From DAHUYF01 sp963838385 (GTDB lineage Bacteria; Pseudomonadota; Alphaproteobacteria; ATCC43930; CGMCC-115725): 64,000 nucleotides of DNA. Shown here piece by piece: positions 1 through 9,034 of this stretch. Position numbers and translations under genes: made by a program. The stretch lies in NCBI GenBank assembly GCA_963838385.1, contig CAWIRE010000012.1:176934-240933 (forward strand), given 5' to 3'. The notes under the pieces were generated by a model that had not been told where the DNA came from, ran no database searches, and worked only from the letters and a program-made list of their open reading frames with translations. Position 1 is the stretch's first letter, and every line of letters begins with the position of its first letter.

Positions 1-371
1 AGCAGCACGAGGTGCAGGTCGTGCCCGGCGTCTCCTCGCTCACCGCGTGCGCCGCCGCCGCGGCCATGCCGCTCGCCGCGCGCGAGGATACGCTGCTGGT
101 GCTGCCGGCCTCGCTCTCCGAGCCGCTTCTGCTCTGCCGCCTCGCCGAGGCGGACGCCGCCGCCATCATCAAGCTCGGCCGGCATTTCGCCAAGGTGCGC
201 GCGGTGCTGGAGCGCCTCGGCCTCGCCGCCGGCGCGCGCTATGTCGATCGCGCCAGCACCGCGAGCGAGCGCGTGCTGCCGCTCGACGCCGTCGACGAGG
301 CGGAGGTGCCGTATTTCTCGATGATCCTGCTGCACCGCCGCGGCGAGGCCTGGAGCCTGTCTGGGAAATGA
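1..371 (+). CDS. cobI: Precorrin-2 C20-methyltransferase, C-terminal part
   Basis: This is the C-terminal part of CobI, which transfers a methyl group from SAM to C20 of precorrin-2 in corrin ring synthesis. The reading frame is open from base 3, so the gene begins before the window. The visible protein has the family segments VVPGVSSLTACAAA, AAAIIKLGRH, ARYVDRAST and PYFSMILL. The next genes are CbiG-CobJ and CobM, which fits a cob operon. The last few codons and the stop at 369-371 lie inside the left arm of a 31-bp inverted repeat, so the native C-terminus was probably replaced when that element inserted. Only a short tail is affected, so activity may be kept. Confidence 0.9.
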   Translation, partial: QHEVQVVPGVSSLTACAAAAAMPLAAREDTLLVLPASLSEPLLLCRLAEADAAAIIKLGRHFAKVRAVLERLGLAAGARYVDRASTASERVLPLDAVDEAEVPYFSMILLHRRGEAWSLSGK

Positions 372-691
372 CATGGGTCTGCGTTGCACGAGGACGCGGC
401 GATGTTAGGAGCGAGGCCGCAGGCGATGCGCCGCATCGCCAAGGCCGAGCGGCGCGGCAGCGCCGCGTCCTCGTGCAACCCGGAGGGACATCGTCCTTTG
501 CCGCCCGCCAACCCGGCCGACCGCTCTGCGGTCGGCCCCTTCGGGTTCGATCGCAAAGCGATCGAACGGGTTGGCCGTCGCTCGTCGCTCACGATGCTAC
601 CGCATCGCCGCGCTCCTCCCCCCGGATCAAGTCCGAGGGCGGACGACAAAGGACGATGTCGCAGGCCCATGCCATTTCCCAGACAGGCTCC
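352..691. mobile_element. MITE-like palindromic element at the cobI / cbiG-cobJ junction
   Basis: A 340-bp stretch is bounded by 31-bp inverted repeats at 352-382 and 661-691 that match at 29 of 31 positions; both begin GGAGCCTGTCTGGGAAATG when read inward. Nested inside are a perfect 18-bp inverted pair, TTGCACGAGGACGCGGCG at 384-401 with its complement at 461-478, a second inverted pair ACATCGTCCTTTG (486-498 and 647-659), a hairpin around 519-542 and another around 548-569. No credible protein is encoded. A target-site duplication is not obvious. The size, termini and lack of a transposase fit a non-autonomous miniature element; a complex REP-type repeat is the alternative. It fills the whole space between cobI and the next start codon. 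Confidence 0.7.
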
Positions 692-696
692 GAGCG

Positions 697-2516
697 ATGA
701 GCGATGCGCTGCCGCAGGGCGCCGCCATCCTGGTGCTGGGGCCGGGCGCGCTGCCGCTGGCGCGGCGGCTGCGCGGGCTGCTGCCGGGCGCGCGCCTTCA
801 CGCGCCGTCCGGCAGCGGCATCGCGGCCGATCATCTCTTCGACCGCGCCGCGCCGGCGATCGCCGCGCTCTTCGCCGCCGGCACGCCGATCGTCGGGCTC
901 TGCGCCGCCGGCATCCTCATCCGCGCCGTGGCGCCGCTGCTCGGCGACAAGCACGCCGAGCCGCCGGTGGTGGCGGTGGCCGAAGACGGCTCGGTCGCGG
1001 TGCCGCTGCTCGGCGGCCATCGCGGCGCCAATGCGATGGCGCGCGCCGCGGCCGCGCTCATCGGCGGCACCGCCGCGATCACCACCGCGGGCGATCTCCG
1101 CCTGGGCTTCGCGCTCGACGAGCCGCCGCCCGGCTGGCGTCTCGCCAATCCGGCGCGGGTCAAGCCGGTGACGGCGGCACTGCTGGCAGAGCGTCCGGTG
1201 GCGCTGGCGGTCGAGGCCGGCGGCGCCGCGTGGCTCACCGCCGGCGGCCGGCGCTTTGTTGCCGCGGCGCCGCTCGCCATCCGCGTCACCGACCGTGCCG
1301 TGGCGCCCGACGAGCCGGCGCTGGTGCTGCATCCGCCGGTGCTGGCGCTGGGCGTCGGCTGCGAGCGCGGTTGCGCTGCCGCCGAGCTCGCCGACCTCGC
1401 GCTGGCGCGCTGGCGGAGGCGGGGTTGGCGCCGGGCGCCGTCGCCGCGGTGGTCTCGATCGATCTCAAATCGGACGAGCCGGCGGTGGCGGCGCTGGCCG
1501 CGCGCCTCGGCGTGCCCGCGCGATTCTTCTCCGCCGTCGAGCTGCTGGACAGAGACGAGCCGTCTCGCCACGCCGTCGGAGGCGGTGTTTCGCGAGACCG
1601 GCTGCTATGGCGTCGCCGAAGGGGCGGCGCTGGCGGCGGTGGGCGCCGATGGCGCGCTGCTCGCTGCCCAAGCGCAAATCGGCGCGCGCCACCTGCGCCA
1701 TCGCGCGCGCCGCAGCACCGCTCGACGCGGCCGCGCTCGGCCGCGCGCGCGGCAGCCTCGCGATCATCGGCATCGGCCCCGGCGACTGCGACTTGGCGCA
1801 CGCGCGAGGCGGAGGCGGCGCTGGCGGCGGCGAGCGATGTCGTGGGCTACGGCCTCTATCTCGACCTGCTCGGCGAGGCGATCGCCGGCAAGGCGCGCCA
1901 TGAGAGCGCGCTCGGCGCCGAGGCGGCGCGGGCGAGGAACGCGCTCGATCTCGCCGTCGCGGGCCGCGCCGTGGCGCTGGTCTCGTCGGGCGATGCCGGG
2001 ATCTACGGGCTCGCGGCGCTGGTCTTCGAGCTCATCGATCGCGAGGCGCGGCCGGAATGGCGCCGCGTGCTGCTGTCGGTGGTGCCGGGCCTCTCGGCGC
2101 TGCAGGCGGCGGCGGCGCGGCTCGGCGCACCGCTCGGCCATGATTTCTGCGCCATCTCGCTCTCGGACCTGCTGACGCCCTGGGAGGTGATCGAGCGGCG
2201 GCTCGCAGCGGCCGCGGCGGGTGATTTCGTGGTGGCGCTCTACAATCCGCGCTCCGAGCGCCGCCGCACGCAGCTCGACCGGGCGCGCGAGATCCTGCTC
2301 GGCCAGCGCGCGGCGGAAACGCCGGTGGCGCTGGCGCGCAATCTCGGCCGCGGCGGCGAAAGCATCGCGATCACCACGCTGGGCGCGCTCGCGGGCGAAG
2401 AGGTCGACATGCTGACCCTGGTGCTGGTCGGCAGCAGCGCCACGCGGCTCCTGCCCGGCACGCCGCCGCGGCTCTACACGCCGCGGGGATATGCGCGCAA
2501 GCACCCGGCGCCATGA
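697..2516 (+). CDS. cobJ: CbiG-CobJ fusion (cobalt-precorrin-5A hydrolase / precorrin-3B C17-methyltransferase), frameshifted
   Basis: The N-terminal half is CbiG-like (ring contraction product hydrolase; GTPIVGLCAAGILIRA, LLGGHRGANAMARA, then SEAVFRETGCYGVAEGAAL). The C-terminal half is CobJ (GIGPGD, DVVGYGLYLDLL, LVSSGDAGIYGLAALVFE, VALYNPRS), which methylates C17 and contracts the ring. Fusions of this kind are known. The coding frame changes four times: near 1400 (a base seems missing) and near 1550, 1665 and 1790 (a base seems extra). Between these points the family sequence continues without loss, so each is a single-base indel. This could be a damaged gene, but sequencing error is simpler because the cob operon otherwise looks maintained. 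The stop overlaps the cobM start as ATGA. The start ATGAGCGATGCG lies just past the palindromic element. Confidence 0.8.
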
Positions 2517-3274
2517 CCGTGCATTTCATCGGCGCGGGACCGGGCGCCGCCGATCTCATCACGCTGCGGGGCTTGCGCCTCATCGAGCGCTGCCCGGTCT
2601 GCCTCTATGCCGGCTCGCTGGTGCCGCCGGAGATCGTGGCCTCGGCGCCGCCCGGGGCGCGGGTCATCGACACCGCGCCGCTGACCCTCGACGAGATCAT
2701 CGCCGAGATGGCGGCGGCGCATGCGGCGGGGCAGGAGGTGGCGCGCGTCCATTCCGGCGACATCTCGCTGTACGGCGCCATCGCCGAGCAGATGCGCCGG
2801 CTCGCGGCGCTCGGCATTGCCTATGACCTGACGCCGGGCGTGCCCGCCTTCGCCGCCGCCGCCGCCGCGCTCGGCTCGGAGCTGACGCTGCCGGAGCTGG
2901 CGCAGACGGTGATCCTGACGCGCACCGCGGTGCGCGCCTCACCGATGCCCGAGGGCGAGGATCTGGCCACGCTCGGCGCCAGCGGCGCCACGCTGGTGCT
3001 GCATCTCTCGATCAACAACCTGGCCAAGGTGGTGCGCGAGCTGACGCCGCTCTATGGCGCCGATTGTCCGGCGGCGGTGGTGTGGCGCGCGAGCTGGCCG
3101 GACCAGGCGATCCTGCGCGGCACGCTCGCCACCATCCGTGACCAGGTGAAGGCGGCGGGTTTCACCCGCACCGCGCTCGTTCTCGTGGGCCGTGTCCTCG
3201 CCGCCCCCGACGCCGCCGAAAGCCGCCTCTACGCCGCCCAGCATCACCATATATTGCGTCCGCGCCGTCCCTGA
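2513..3274 (+). CDS. cobM: Precorrin-4 C11-methyltransferase
   Basis: CobM methylates C11 of precorrin-4 using SAM. The 253-residue protein has the tetrapyrrole methylase start VHFIGAGPGAADLITLRG, the CobM motif CLYAGSLVPPEI at about 32-43, ARVHSGDISLYGAI at about 77-90 and TPGVPAFAAAAAALGSELTLPE at about 102-123. Length is normal for the family. Its start overlaps the stop of the CbiG-CobJ gene by four bases, indicating translational coupling in one operon with cobI. Nothing unusual is seen apart from a short Arg/Pro-rich C-terminal tail. Confidence 0.95.
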   Translation: MTVHFIGAGPGAADLITLRGLRLIERCPVCLYAGSLVPPEIVASAPPGARVIDTAPLTLDEIIAEMAAAHAAGQEVARVHSGDISLYGAIAEQMRRLAALGIAYDLTPGVPAFAAAAAALGSELTLPELAQTVILTRTAVRASPMPEGEDLATLGASGATLVLHLSINNLAKVVRELTPLYGADCPAAVVWRASWPDQAILRGTLATIRDQVKAAGFTRTALVLVGRVLAAPDAAESRLYAAQHHHILRPRRP

Positions 3275-3297
3275 CATCGCTCTCGCGGAGAAGCCGC

Positions 3298-5971
3298 ATG
3301 ACCGAGCCGCAACCCCAGCCCCGCCTCGCCCATGAGCCGATCCGGCTGGCCGATTACCGCCCGCCGGACTATCGCATCGAGAGCGTCGCACTCGATGTCG
3401 ACCTCGCGCCCGAGACCACGCGGGTCAAGTCGACGCTTCGCCTGCGTGCGGCCCATGACCGGGCCGGTGGCGTCCGGCCGCTGGTGCTCGATGGCGACGG
3501 GCTCGAGCTGCTGTCCGTGGCGCTCGACGGCGAGCGGCTCGGCCCCGGCGATTACGCGGCCGACGCGAAGAGCCTCACGCTGCATCGTCCGCCACCCCGA
3601 TTCACCCTCGAGATCCAGACGGCGATCCATCCCGCGGCCAACACCCAGCTGTCGGGGCTCTACGTCTCCAAGGGCGTGTTCTGCACCCAATGCGAGGCCG
3701 AGGGATTTCGCCGCATCACCTATTTCCTCGACCGGCCCGACGTGATGGCGGTCTACCGCACCACCATCCGCGCCCCGCGCGAGGCCTGCCCGGTGCTGCT
3801 CTCCAACGGCAATCTCGTCGAGGAAGGCGCGCTCGCGGACGGGCGGCATTACGCCGTGTGGGACGATCCCTTCGCCAAGCCTTCCTATCTCTTCGCGCTG
3901 GTCGCCGGCGACCTCGCCTGGCGCGAGGACAGCTTCACCACGCGCTCGGGGCGCAAGGTGCGGCTCAGGATCTTCGTCGAGCACGGCAAGGAGGCGCGCA
4001 CCTCCTATGCGATGGACGTGCTCAAGCGCGCGATGGCGTGGGACGAGACGCGCTTCGGCCTCGAATACGATCTCGACGGCTTCAACATCGTCGCGGTCAG
4101 CGACTTCAACATGGGGGCGATGGAGAACAAGAGCCTCAACATCTTCAACGACCGCTACATCCTCGCCGATCCCGAGACCGCGACCGACGCCGATTATGCC
4201 GGGATCGAGACCGTGGTCGCGCACGAGTATTTCCACAACTGGACGGGCGACCGCATCACCTGCCGCGACTGGTTCCAGCTCAGCCTCAAGGAAGGGCTGA
4301 CCGTGTTCCGCGACCAGGAGTTCTCTTCCGACATGCGCTCGCGCCCGGTGGAGCGCATCGGCGCCGTGCGCGCGCTGCGCGCCCGCCAGTTTCCCGAGGA
4401 TGCCGGCCCGCTCGCCCATCCGGTGCGGCCCGATTCCTATATCGAGATCAACAATTTCTATACGGCGACGGTGTACCAGAAGGGCGCCGAGGTGATCCGC
4501 ATGATGCACACCCTCCTCGGCGAGGCGGGATTCCAGAAGGGCATGCGGCTCTATGTCGAGCGGCATGACGGCCAGGCGGTGACCTGCGACGATTTCGTCG
4601 CCGCGATGGCGGATGCGAACGCGGTCGATCTCACGCAGTTCAAGCGCTGGTACAGCCAGGCGGGAACGCCGGAGCTCGAGGTCGCCGGCCGCTACGACGG
4701 CGCCGCCGGCGCCTATGAGCTCACCGTGGCGCAACGCTGCAAGCCGACGCCGGGCCAGCCCGAGAAGCTGCCGCTGCACATCCCGCTGGCCCTCGGCCTG
4801 CTCGATGCGCGGGGTAGGGAGCATCGCGCTGCGCCTGGAGGGCGAGCCTGCGGCGGCAGCGGCGGCGGAGCGCGTGATCAATGTCACCGCGCCACGGCAG
4901 AGCTTCCGCTTCGTCGACCTGCCGCAGCCTCGGGCCCTGTCGCTCAACCGCCGCTTCTCAGCGCCAGTGACGCTGAAGGTACCGCACACCGCCGCGGAGC
5001 GCGCCTTTCTCCTGGCGCATGATCCCGACGCCTTCGCGCGCTGGGAGGCCGGCCAGCAATATGCCACCGAGCTGCTGCTGCAGGCCGTCGCGGCGCGCCA
5101 GGCCGGCGGCTCCATGCCCTTCGATCCCGCGTTCATCGCGGCGCTGCGCGAGATCCTGCGCGATGCCGCGCTCGAGCCGGCCTTCATCGCCGAGGCGGTC
5201 ACGCTGCCGGGCGAGGATTATCTTGCCGAGCGCATGGAGATCATCGACGTCGACGGCATCCACGCCGCCCGCGAGGCGCTGCGCCGCGCGATCGCCGAGG
5301 CGCTCGCCGACGAGCTCCGCCGCGTCTATGCCGCCAGCCAGCCGCGCGAGCCCTACAGCCCGGACGCGGCGCAGGCGGGGCGGCGGGCGCTCAAGAACGC
5401 GGCGCTCGCCTATCTTGCCGCGCTGGCGCAGACCGATGCCGATTGCCGCTCGGCCATCGTCGAGCAGTATCGGCGCGCCGACAACATGACCGACCGCATC
5501 GCCGCCCTGCGCCTCCTCGTCGACCTCGACGGGCCGGAGCGCCAGGCGGCGCTCGACGATTTCTATGATCGCTTCCGCGGCGACCCGCTGGTGGTCGACA
5601 AATGGCTGGCGCTGCAGGCGGTGTCGTCCCGGCCCGATACGCTGCAGCGGGTCACCGACCTCCTTGGTCATCCCGCCTTCTCGCTGCGCAATCCCAACAA
5701 GGTGCGGGCGCTGATCGGCGGCTTCACCACCGGCAATCCGCTGCGCTACCACGCCGCCGACGGCAGCGGCTACGATTTCCACGCGGCGCGCACCATCGAG
5801 CTCGATGCGATCAATCGCCAGGTCGCGGCGCGGCTGCTGGCGCCGCTGGGGCGCTGGCGCCGCTTCGAGCCCGTCCGGCAGGCCAAGATGAAGGCGGCGC
5901 TCGAGCGGATCCTCGCCGCGCCGGCGCTGTCGCGCGACGTCTACGAGATCGCGAGCAAGTCGCTGTCGTAA
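3298..5971 (+). CDS. pepN: Aminopeptidase N (M1 family), one frameshift
   Basis: PepN is a cytoplasmic zinc aminopeptidase that removes N-terminal residues from peptides. The sequence shows the substrate-anchoring GAMEN motif at residues 273-277 and the zinc site HEYFH at 309-313 with the third ligand Glu332 in LKEGL, then GERIGAVRALR-like and NNFYTATVYQKGAEVIRMM segments. The reading frame changes once between about 4805 and 4830, where one base seems to be extra; the C-terminal armadillo-like part then continues to the stop at 5971. Combined length of about 890 residues matches bacterial PepN (about 870). The indel lies in a G-rich run and is probably a base-call error. A GGAGA element precedes the ATG. 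Confidence 0.9.
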
Positions 5972-5981
5972 GGCGTCGTCC

Positions 5982-6350
5982 TCAGGGCGCGGCGAGAACG
6001 CGGTCGACGGTCTCGATCAGGTCCTCCGGGCGGAAGGGCTTGGCCAGCGCGGCATGGGCGCCGAAGGTCTTGGCGGCGTCGAGGAACATCAGGTTCTGCG
6101 AGCCGCCGCCGGAGATGGCGATGATCTTGGCGCCGGGGGAGCGGCCGAGGATCTCGCGGATGGTCTCGATCCCCTCCTTCTGCGGCATCAGGATGTCGGT
6201 GATGATGAGGTCGGGCTTGCCGTCCTGCATCAGCGCGATGCCGGCCTCGCCGTTCTCCGCCTCCAGCAGATCATGCCCGCGGGCGCGCAGCACGCGCAGA
6301 ATGAGCCGGCGCATGGCCGCGTCATCGTCGATTACCAGGATCGTCGCCAT
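5982..6350 (-). CDS. Single-domain response regulator (CheY-like receiver)
   Basis: This 122-residue protein is a receiver domain only. It has the acidic cluster DDD at residues 8-10, the phosphoacceptor Asp52 in LIITDILMP, Ser80 and the conserved Lys104 in ALAKPF. With no output domain it must act by binding a partner or by passing phosphate in a relay. No histidine kinase is encoded nearby, so its partner is unknown. I chose the ATG at 6350 (MATILVIDDD) because homologues start there; an upstream in-frame ATG at 6425 would add 25 residues with no family resemblance. It is convergent with pepN, with 10 bases between stops. Confidence 0.9.
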   Translation of the reverse strand: MATILVIDDDAAMRRLILRVLRARGHDLLEAENGEAGIALMQDGKPDLIITDILMPQKEGIETIREILGRSPGAKIIAISGGGSQNLMFLDAAKTFGAHAALAKPFRPEDLIETVDRVLAAP

Positions 6351-6507
6351 CGTTCGGTCTTCGCTGCCCCTGCGGTCGCTGGAAGAATGGTAGATGAATT
6401 GCGGCCGGCGTACACCCCCGCGCATTGCTTCTGCCAGGAACTGTGATCAAAAAGTGTGCAGGCGCCACGCCATCGCATGCGGCGGGCTCGAGCAGGCGCG
6501 AACGCCC

Positions 6508-7083
6508 TTATCCCGGCCGCGCCGCCGCCTGTAAGGCGCGCATGGCGTTGGGGCGGCCGGCGGCATAGCCCATGGCGTCGCGGCCGCTGAAATCCTGTTT
6601 CTTGGCATTGGCCCCGGCCTTGAGCAGCGCCTTCACCGCTTCGCCCCGGTTGGCGCCCGCCGCCAGCATCAGCGGCGTGATCCCCTCCCGGTTGGTGGCG
6701 TCGACCGGAGCCTTGGCGTTGATCAGCAGCTCGATCGCCTCGATCTGGCCGGCCTCGGCCGCCCAATGCAGCGCCGTCGAGCCGAATTTGTCGCGGAAAT
6801 CGGTACGTGCGCCGTCATCGAGCAGCATCTGGATCATGACCCGGTTGCCGAAGCCTGCGGCATAGTCGAGCGGCGACCGGCCTTGGCCGTCGAGGAAATT
6901 GGGGCTGTCGCCCCGGCGCACGAAGCTGGCGACATGCTCGGTGTCGTTCTGCGCGGCCGCTGTCGCCATGGTCGAGAAATCGAAGAGCTTCTGCGTGTCC
7001 TGCGCCTGGGCCGGCGGTGCCGCCAGCGCCAGCAGCAGCCCCGCCCCGACCAAGGCGCAGCGGATCGTCTCCGGCTTCGTCAT
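6508..7083 (-). CDS. Periplasmic ankyrin-repeat protein
   Basis: The 191-residue protein begins with a signal peptide (hydrophobic core GAGLLLALAAPPAQAQ, likely cleaved after AQA at about residue 27). It then has about four ankyrin repeats between residues 45 and 185, visible as GRSPLDYAAGFGNRVMIQMLLDDGA, STALHWAAEAGQIEAIELLI and ITPLMLAAGANRGEAVKALLKAGA patterns. Ankyrin repeats bind proteins, so it is probably a small adaptor outside the inner membrane; the partner is unknown. Its start codon overlaps the stop of cobK by four bases, so the two are translated together, which is an unexpected pairing. Confidence 0.85.
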   Translation of the reverse strand: MTKPETIRCALVGAGLLLALAAPPAQAQDTQKLFDFSTMATAAAQNDTEHVASFVRRGDSPNFLDGQGRSPLDYAAGFGNRVMIQMLLDDGARTDFRDKFGSTALHWAAEAGQIEAIELLINAKAPVDATNREGITPLMLAAGANRGEAVKALLKAGANAKKQDFSGRDAMGYAAGRPNAMRALQAAARPG

Positions 7084-7877
7084 CGCACTCCCTCCCCATC
7101 TGCGGCTGGTGCCGTGGCGAGCCGTGCCCGGAGCCAGTCGAGCGCCGCCGCGACACTGTCGACGCGCTCACCCGGCGCCGGCGGCGGCCGGCGCACCATC
7201 ACCACCGGCAGGTCGCGCTCGCGGGCGGCGACGAGCTTCGCCTCGGTGGCGCCGCCGCCGCTCGCCTTGGCGACCAGCACCTCGATCGCGTGGCGCTGCA
7301 AGATACGCCGTTCCTCCGCCAGGTTGAAGGGGCCGCGTCCCAGCACGAGGTCGCAGGCGGCGAGCGGCAGGGGCTCGCTCGGCGGGTCAACGAGCCGCAC
7401 CAGGAAGCGATGCTGCGTCAGGCCGGCAAAGACGCCGAGCTCGCGCCGCCCGACGGTGAGCCAGACGCGGCGGCCGAGCTGCGGCAGCACCCGCGCCGCG
7501 CCGGCGAGATCCTCGACCTCGATCCAGCGGTCGAGCGGATGGCGCTGCCAGGGGGGCCGCAGCAGCAGCAGGCGCGGCACGCCGGCCGCGGCGCAGGCCG
7601 CCGCCGCCTGGGCCGAGATCTGCGCGGCGAAGGGGTGGGTGGCATCGATGACGAGATCGACGTGCTCCGCGGCGAGGTAGCGCGCGAGCCCGTCGCTGCC
7701 GCCGAAGCCGCCGATGCGCACATGGCCCGCGATCGCCGCCGGGCGCTCGGTGCGCCCGGCCAGCGAGGTGGTGACGGAGAGCGCCGGGTCGAGGCGCACC
7801 GCCGCCGCGGCGAGCGAGGCGGCCTCCGCGGTGCCGCCGAGGATGAGGAGGCGCGGCCGGCGCTCAGAGCCCGGCAT
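7080..7877 (-). CDS. cobK: Precorrin-6A reductase
   Basis: CobK reduces precorrin-6A to precorrin-6B (dihydroprecorrin-6A) with NADPH. The 265-residue product has the N-terminal nucleotide-binding LLILGGTAEAASLA, then GHVRIGGFGG, DLVIDATHPFAAQIS and the C-terminal LVAKASGGGATEAKLVAARE that are characteristic of CobK/CbiJ. I chose the ATG at 7877, which overlaps the cbiD stop by 14 bases and gives normal family length. It forms a minus-strand operon cbiD-cobK-ankyrin gene, divergent from cobA. Confidence 0.93.
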   Translation of the reverse strand: MPGSERRPRLLILGGTAEAASLAAAAVRLDPALSVTTSLAGRTERPAAIAGHVRIGGFGGSDGLARYLAAEHVDLVIDATHPFAAQISAQAAAACAAAGVPRLLLLRPPWQRHPLDRWIEVEDLAGAARVLPQLGRRVWLTVGRRELGVFAGLTQHRFLVRLVDPPSEPLPLAACDLVLGRGPFNLAEERRILQRHAIEVLVAKASGGGATEAKLVAARERDLPVVMVRRPPPAPGERVDSVAAALDWLRARLATAPAADGEGVR

Positions 7878-8964
7878 GGGCCAGCGCCGCGCCATGGCGG
7901 TCGAAGACGACGACATCGACGGCGATGCCGCCGGCCAGCGTCGCCAGCGCGACCTCGCGCGCGGCGCGCGCCACGCGTCCGGCCAGCGCCGCGCGATGCT
8001 CGCCGGCCAGCGCCAGCACCTCGCCGGCGCCCTCGGCGACGCGTGCCGCGGCGACGATCTCGGCGCCGGCGCCGATCTCCTCCAGCAGCTGCGCCAGCGC
8101 CGCCGCATCGATGCGGCTCTGCCCGGAATGGAGATCGAGATGCCCCGCGGCGAGCTTTGCCAGCTTGGCGAAGCCGCCGGCGAGCGTCAGCCGCGGCACC
8201 GGATGGCGGCGCAGGTATTTGAGCGTGCCGCCGACGAAATCGCCCATGTCGATGAGCGCCGTCTCCGGCAGGTCGTAGAGACGCTGCACCGCCTTTTCCG
8301 AGGTCGAGCCGGTGGCGGCGGCGAGATGCTCGAGCCCCGCCGCGCGCGCGACATCGATGCCGCGGTGGATCGAATGGATCCAGGCGGCGCAGGAATAGGG
8401 CGTGACGATGCCGCTCGTGCCGAGGATGGAGAGGCCGCCCACGATCCCGAGCCGGCCGTTGAGCGTCTTCGCCGCAAGCGCCTCGCCGCCGGGGATCGAG
8501 AGCCGCACCACGAGATCGGCGGGGAGATCGCGCTCGGCCGCTTCGGCGGCGTCCTTCAGCGCCTGCGCGATCATGGCACGCGGCCCGGCGGTGATGGCGG
8601 GCTCGCCCACCGCGAGCGGCAGCCCCGGCCGCGTCACCCGCCCGACGCCCGGCCCGGCCTCGAAGCGGAGCCCGCCGCCGGCAGGCCCCGCGGCCACCTC
8701 GGCCACCACCAGCGCGCCATGGGTCACGTCGGGATCGTCGCCCGCATCCTTGACGATGCCGGCCCGCGCCGCGTCCGGCAGCCGCTCCGTCAGCGCCAGC
8801 GCAAAGCTCGGCCGCTCGCCGCCGGGCAGCCTGATGGTGACGGGGTCGGGGAAGGCGCCGGTGAGCAGCGCCTCCAGCGCCGCCCGCGCCGCCCCGGCGG
8901 CGCAGGCGCCGGTGGTCCAGCCGCGCCGCAAGCTTCCGGTCGGTCGCCGTGCCATGGACCGCAT
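7864..8964 (-). CDS. cbiD: Cobalt-precorrin-5B C1-methyltransferase
   Basis: CbiD methylates C1 of (cobalt-)precorrin-5B. The 366-residue protein has the family N-terminus LRRGWTTGACAAGAARAAL at about 13-31, KDAGDDPDVTHGALVVAEV at about 113-131, AITAGPRAMI, GLSILGTSGIVTPYSCAAW and GDFVGGTLKYLRR. CbiD together with CbiG replaces the CobF/CobG route in many alphaproteobacteria, which matches the CbiG domain found upstream. A second ATG nine bases downstream (MARRPTG) is an alternative start. The gene is divergent from cobA with 70 bases between the starts. Confidence 0.93.
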   Translation of the reverse strand: MRSMARRPTGSLRRGWTTGACAAGAARAALEALLTGAFPDPVTIRLPGGERPSFALALTERLPDAARAGIVKDAGDDPDVTHGALVVAEVAAGPAGGGLRFEAGPGVGRVTRPGLPLAVGEPAITAGPRAMIAQALKDAAEAAERDLPADLVVRLSIPGGEALAAKTLNGRLGIVGGLSILGTSGIVTPYSCAAWIHSIHRGIDVARAAGLEHLAAATGSTSEKAVQRLYDLPETALIDMGDFVGGTLKYLRRHPVPRLTLAGGFAKLAKLAAGHLDLHSGQSRIDAAALAQLLEEIGAGAEIVAAARVAEGAGEVLALAGEHRAALAGRVARAAREVALATLAGGIAVDVVVFDRHGAALAHAGL

Positions 8965-9034
8965 CCTATGGAATCGCCGGGACCAAGACTACCGGCGACT
9001 ACCAGCGTGCTGCGCCGCAGTGTAGGCTCGGGCG

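Noticed and set aside
384..696. Possible N-terminal extension of the CbiG-CobJ frame into the palindromic element
   Set aside because: The frame is Arg/Ala/Pro-rich, has no family likeness and consists of inverted-repeat sequence; the CbiG part starts well at 697 in another frame.
8965..9034. Cobalamin riboswitch between cbiD and cobA
   Set aside because: The 70-base gap is too short and no B12-box-like sequence is visible.
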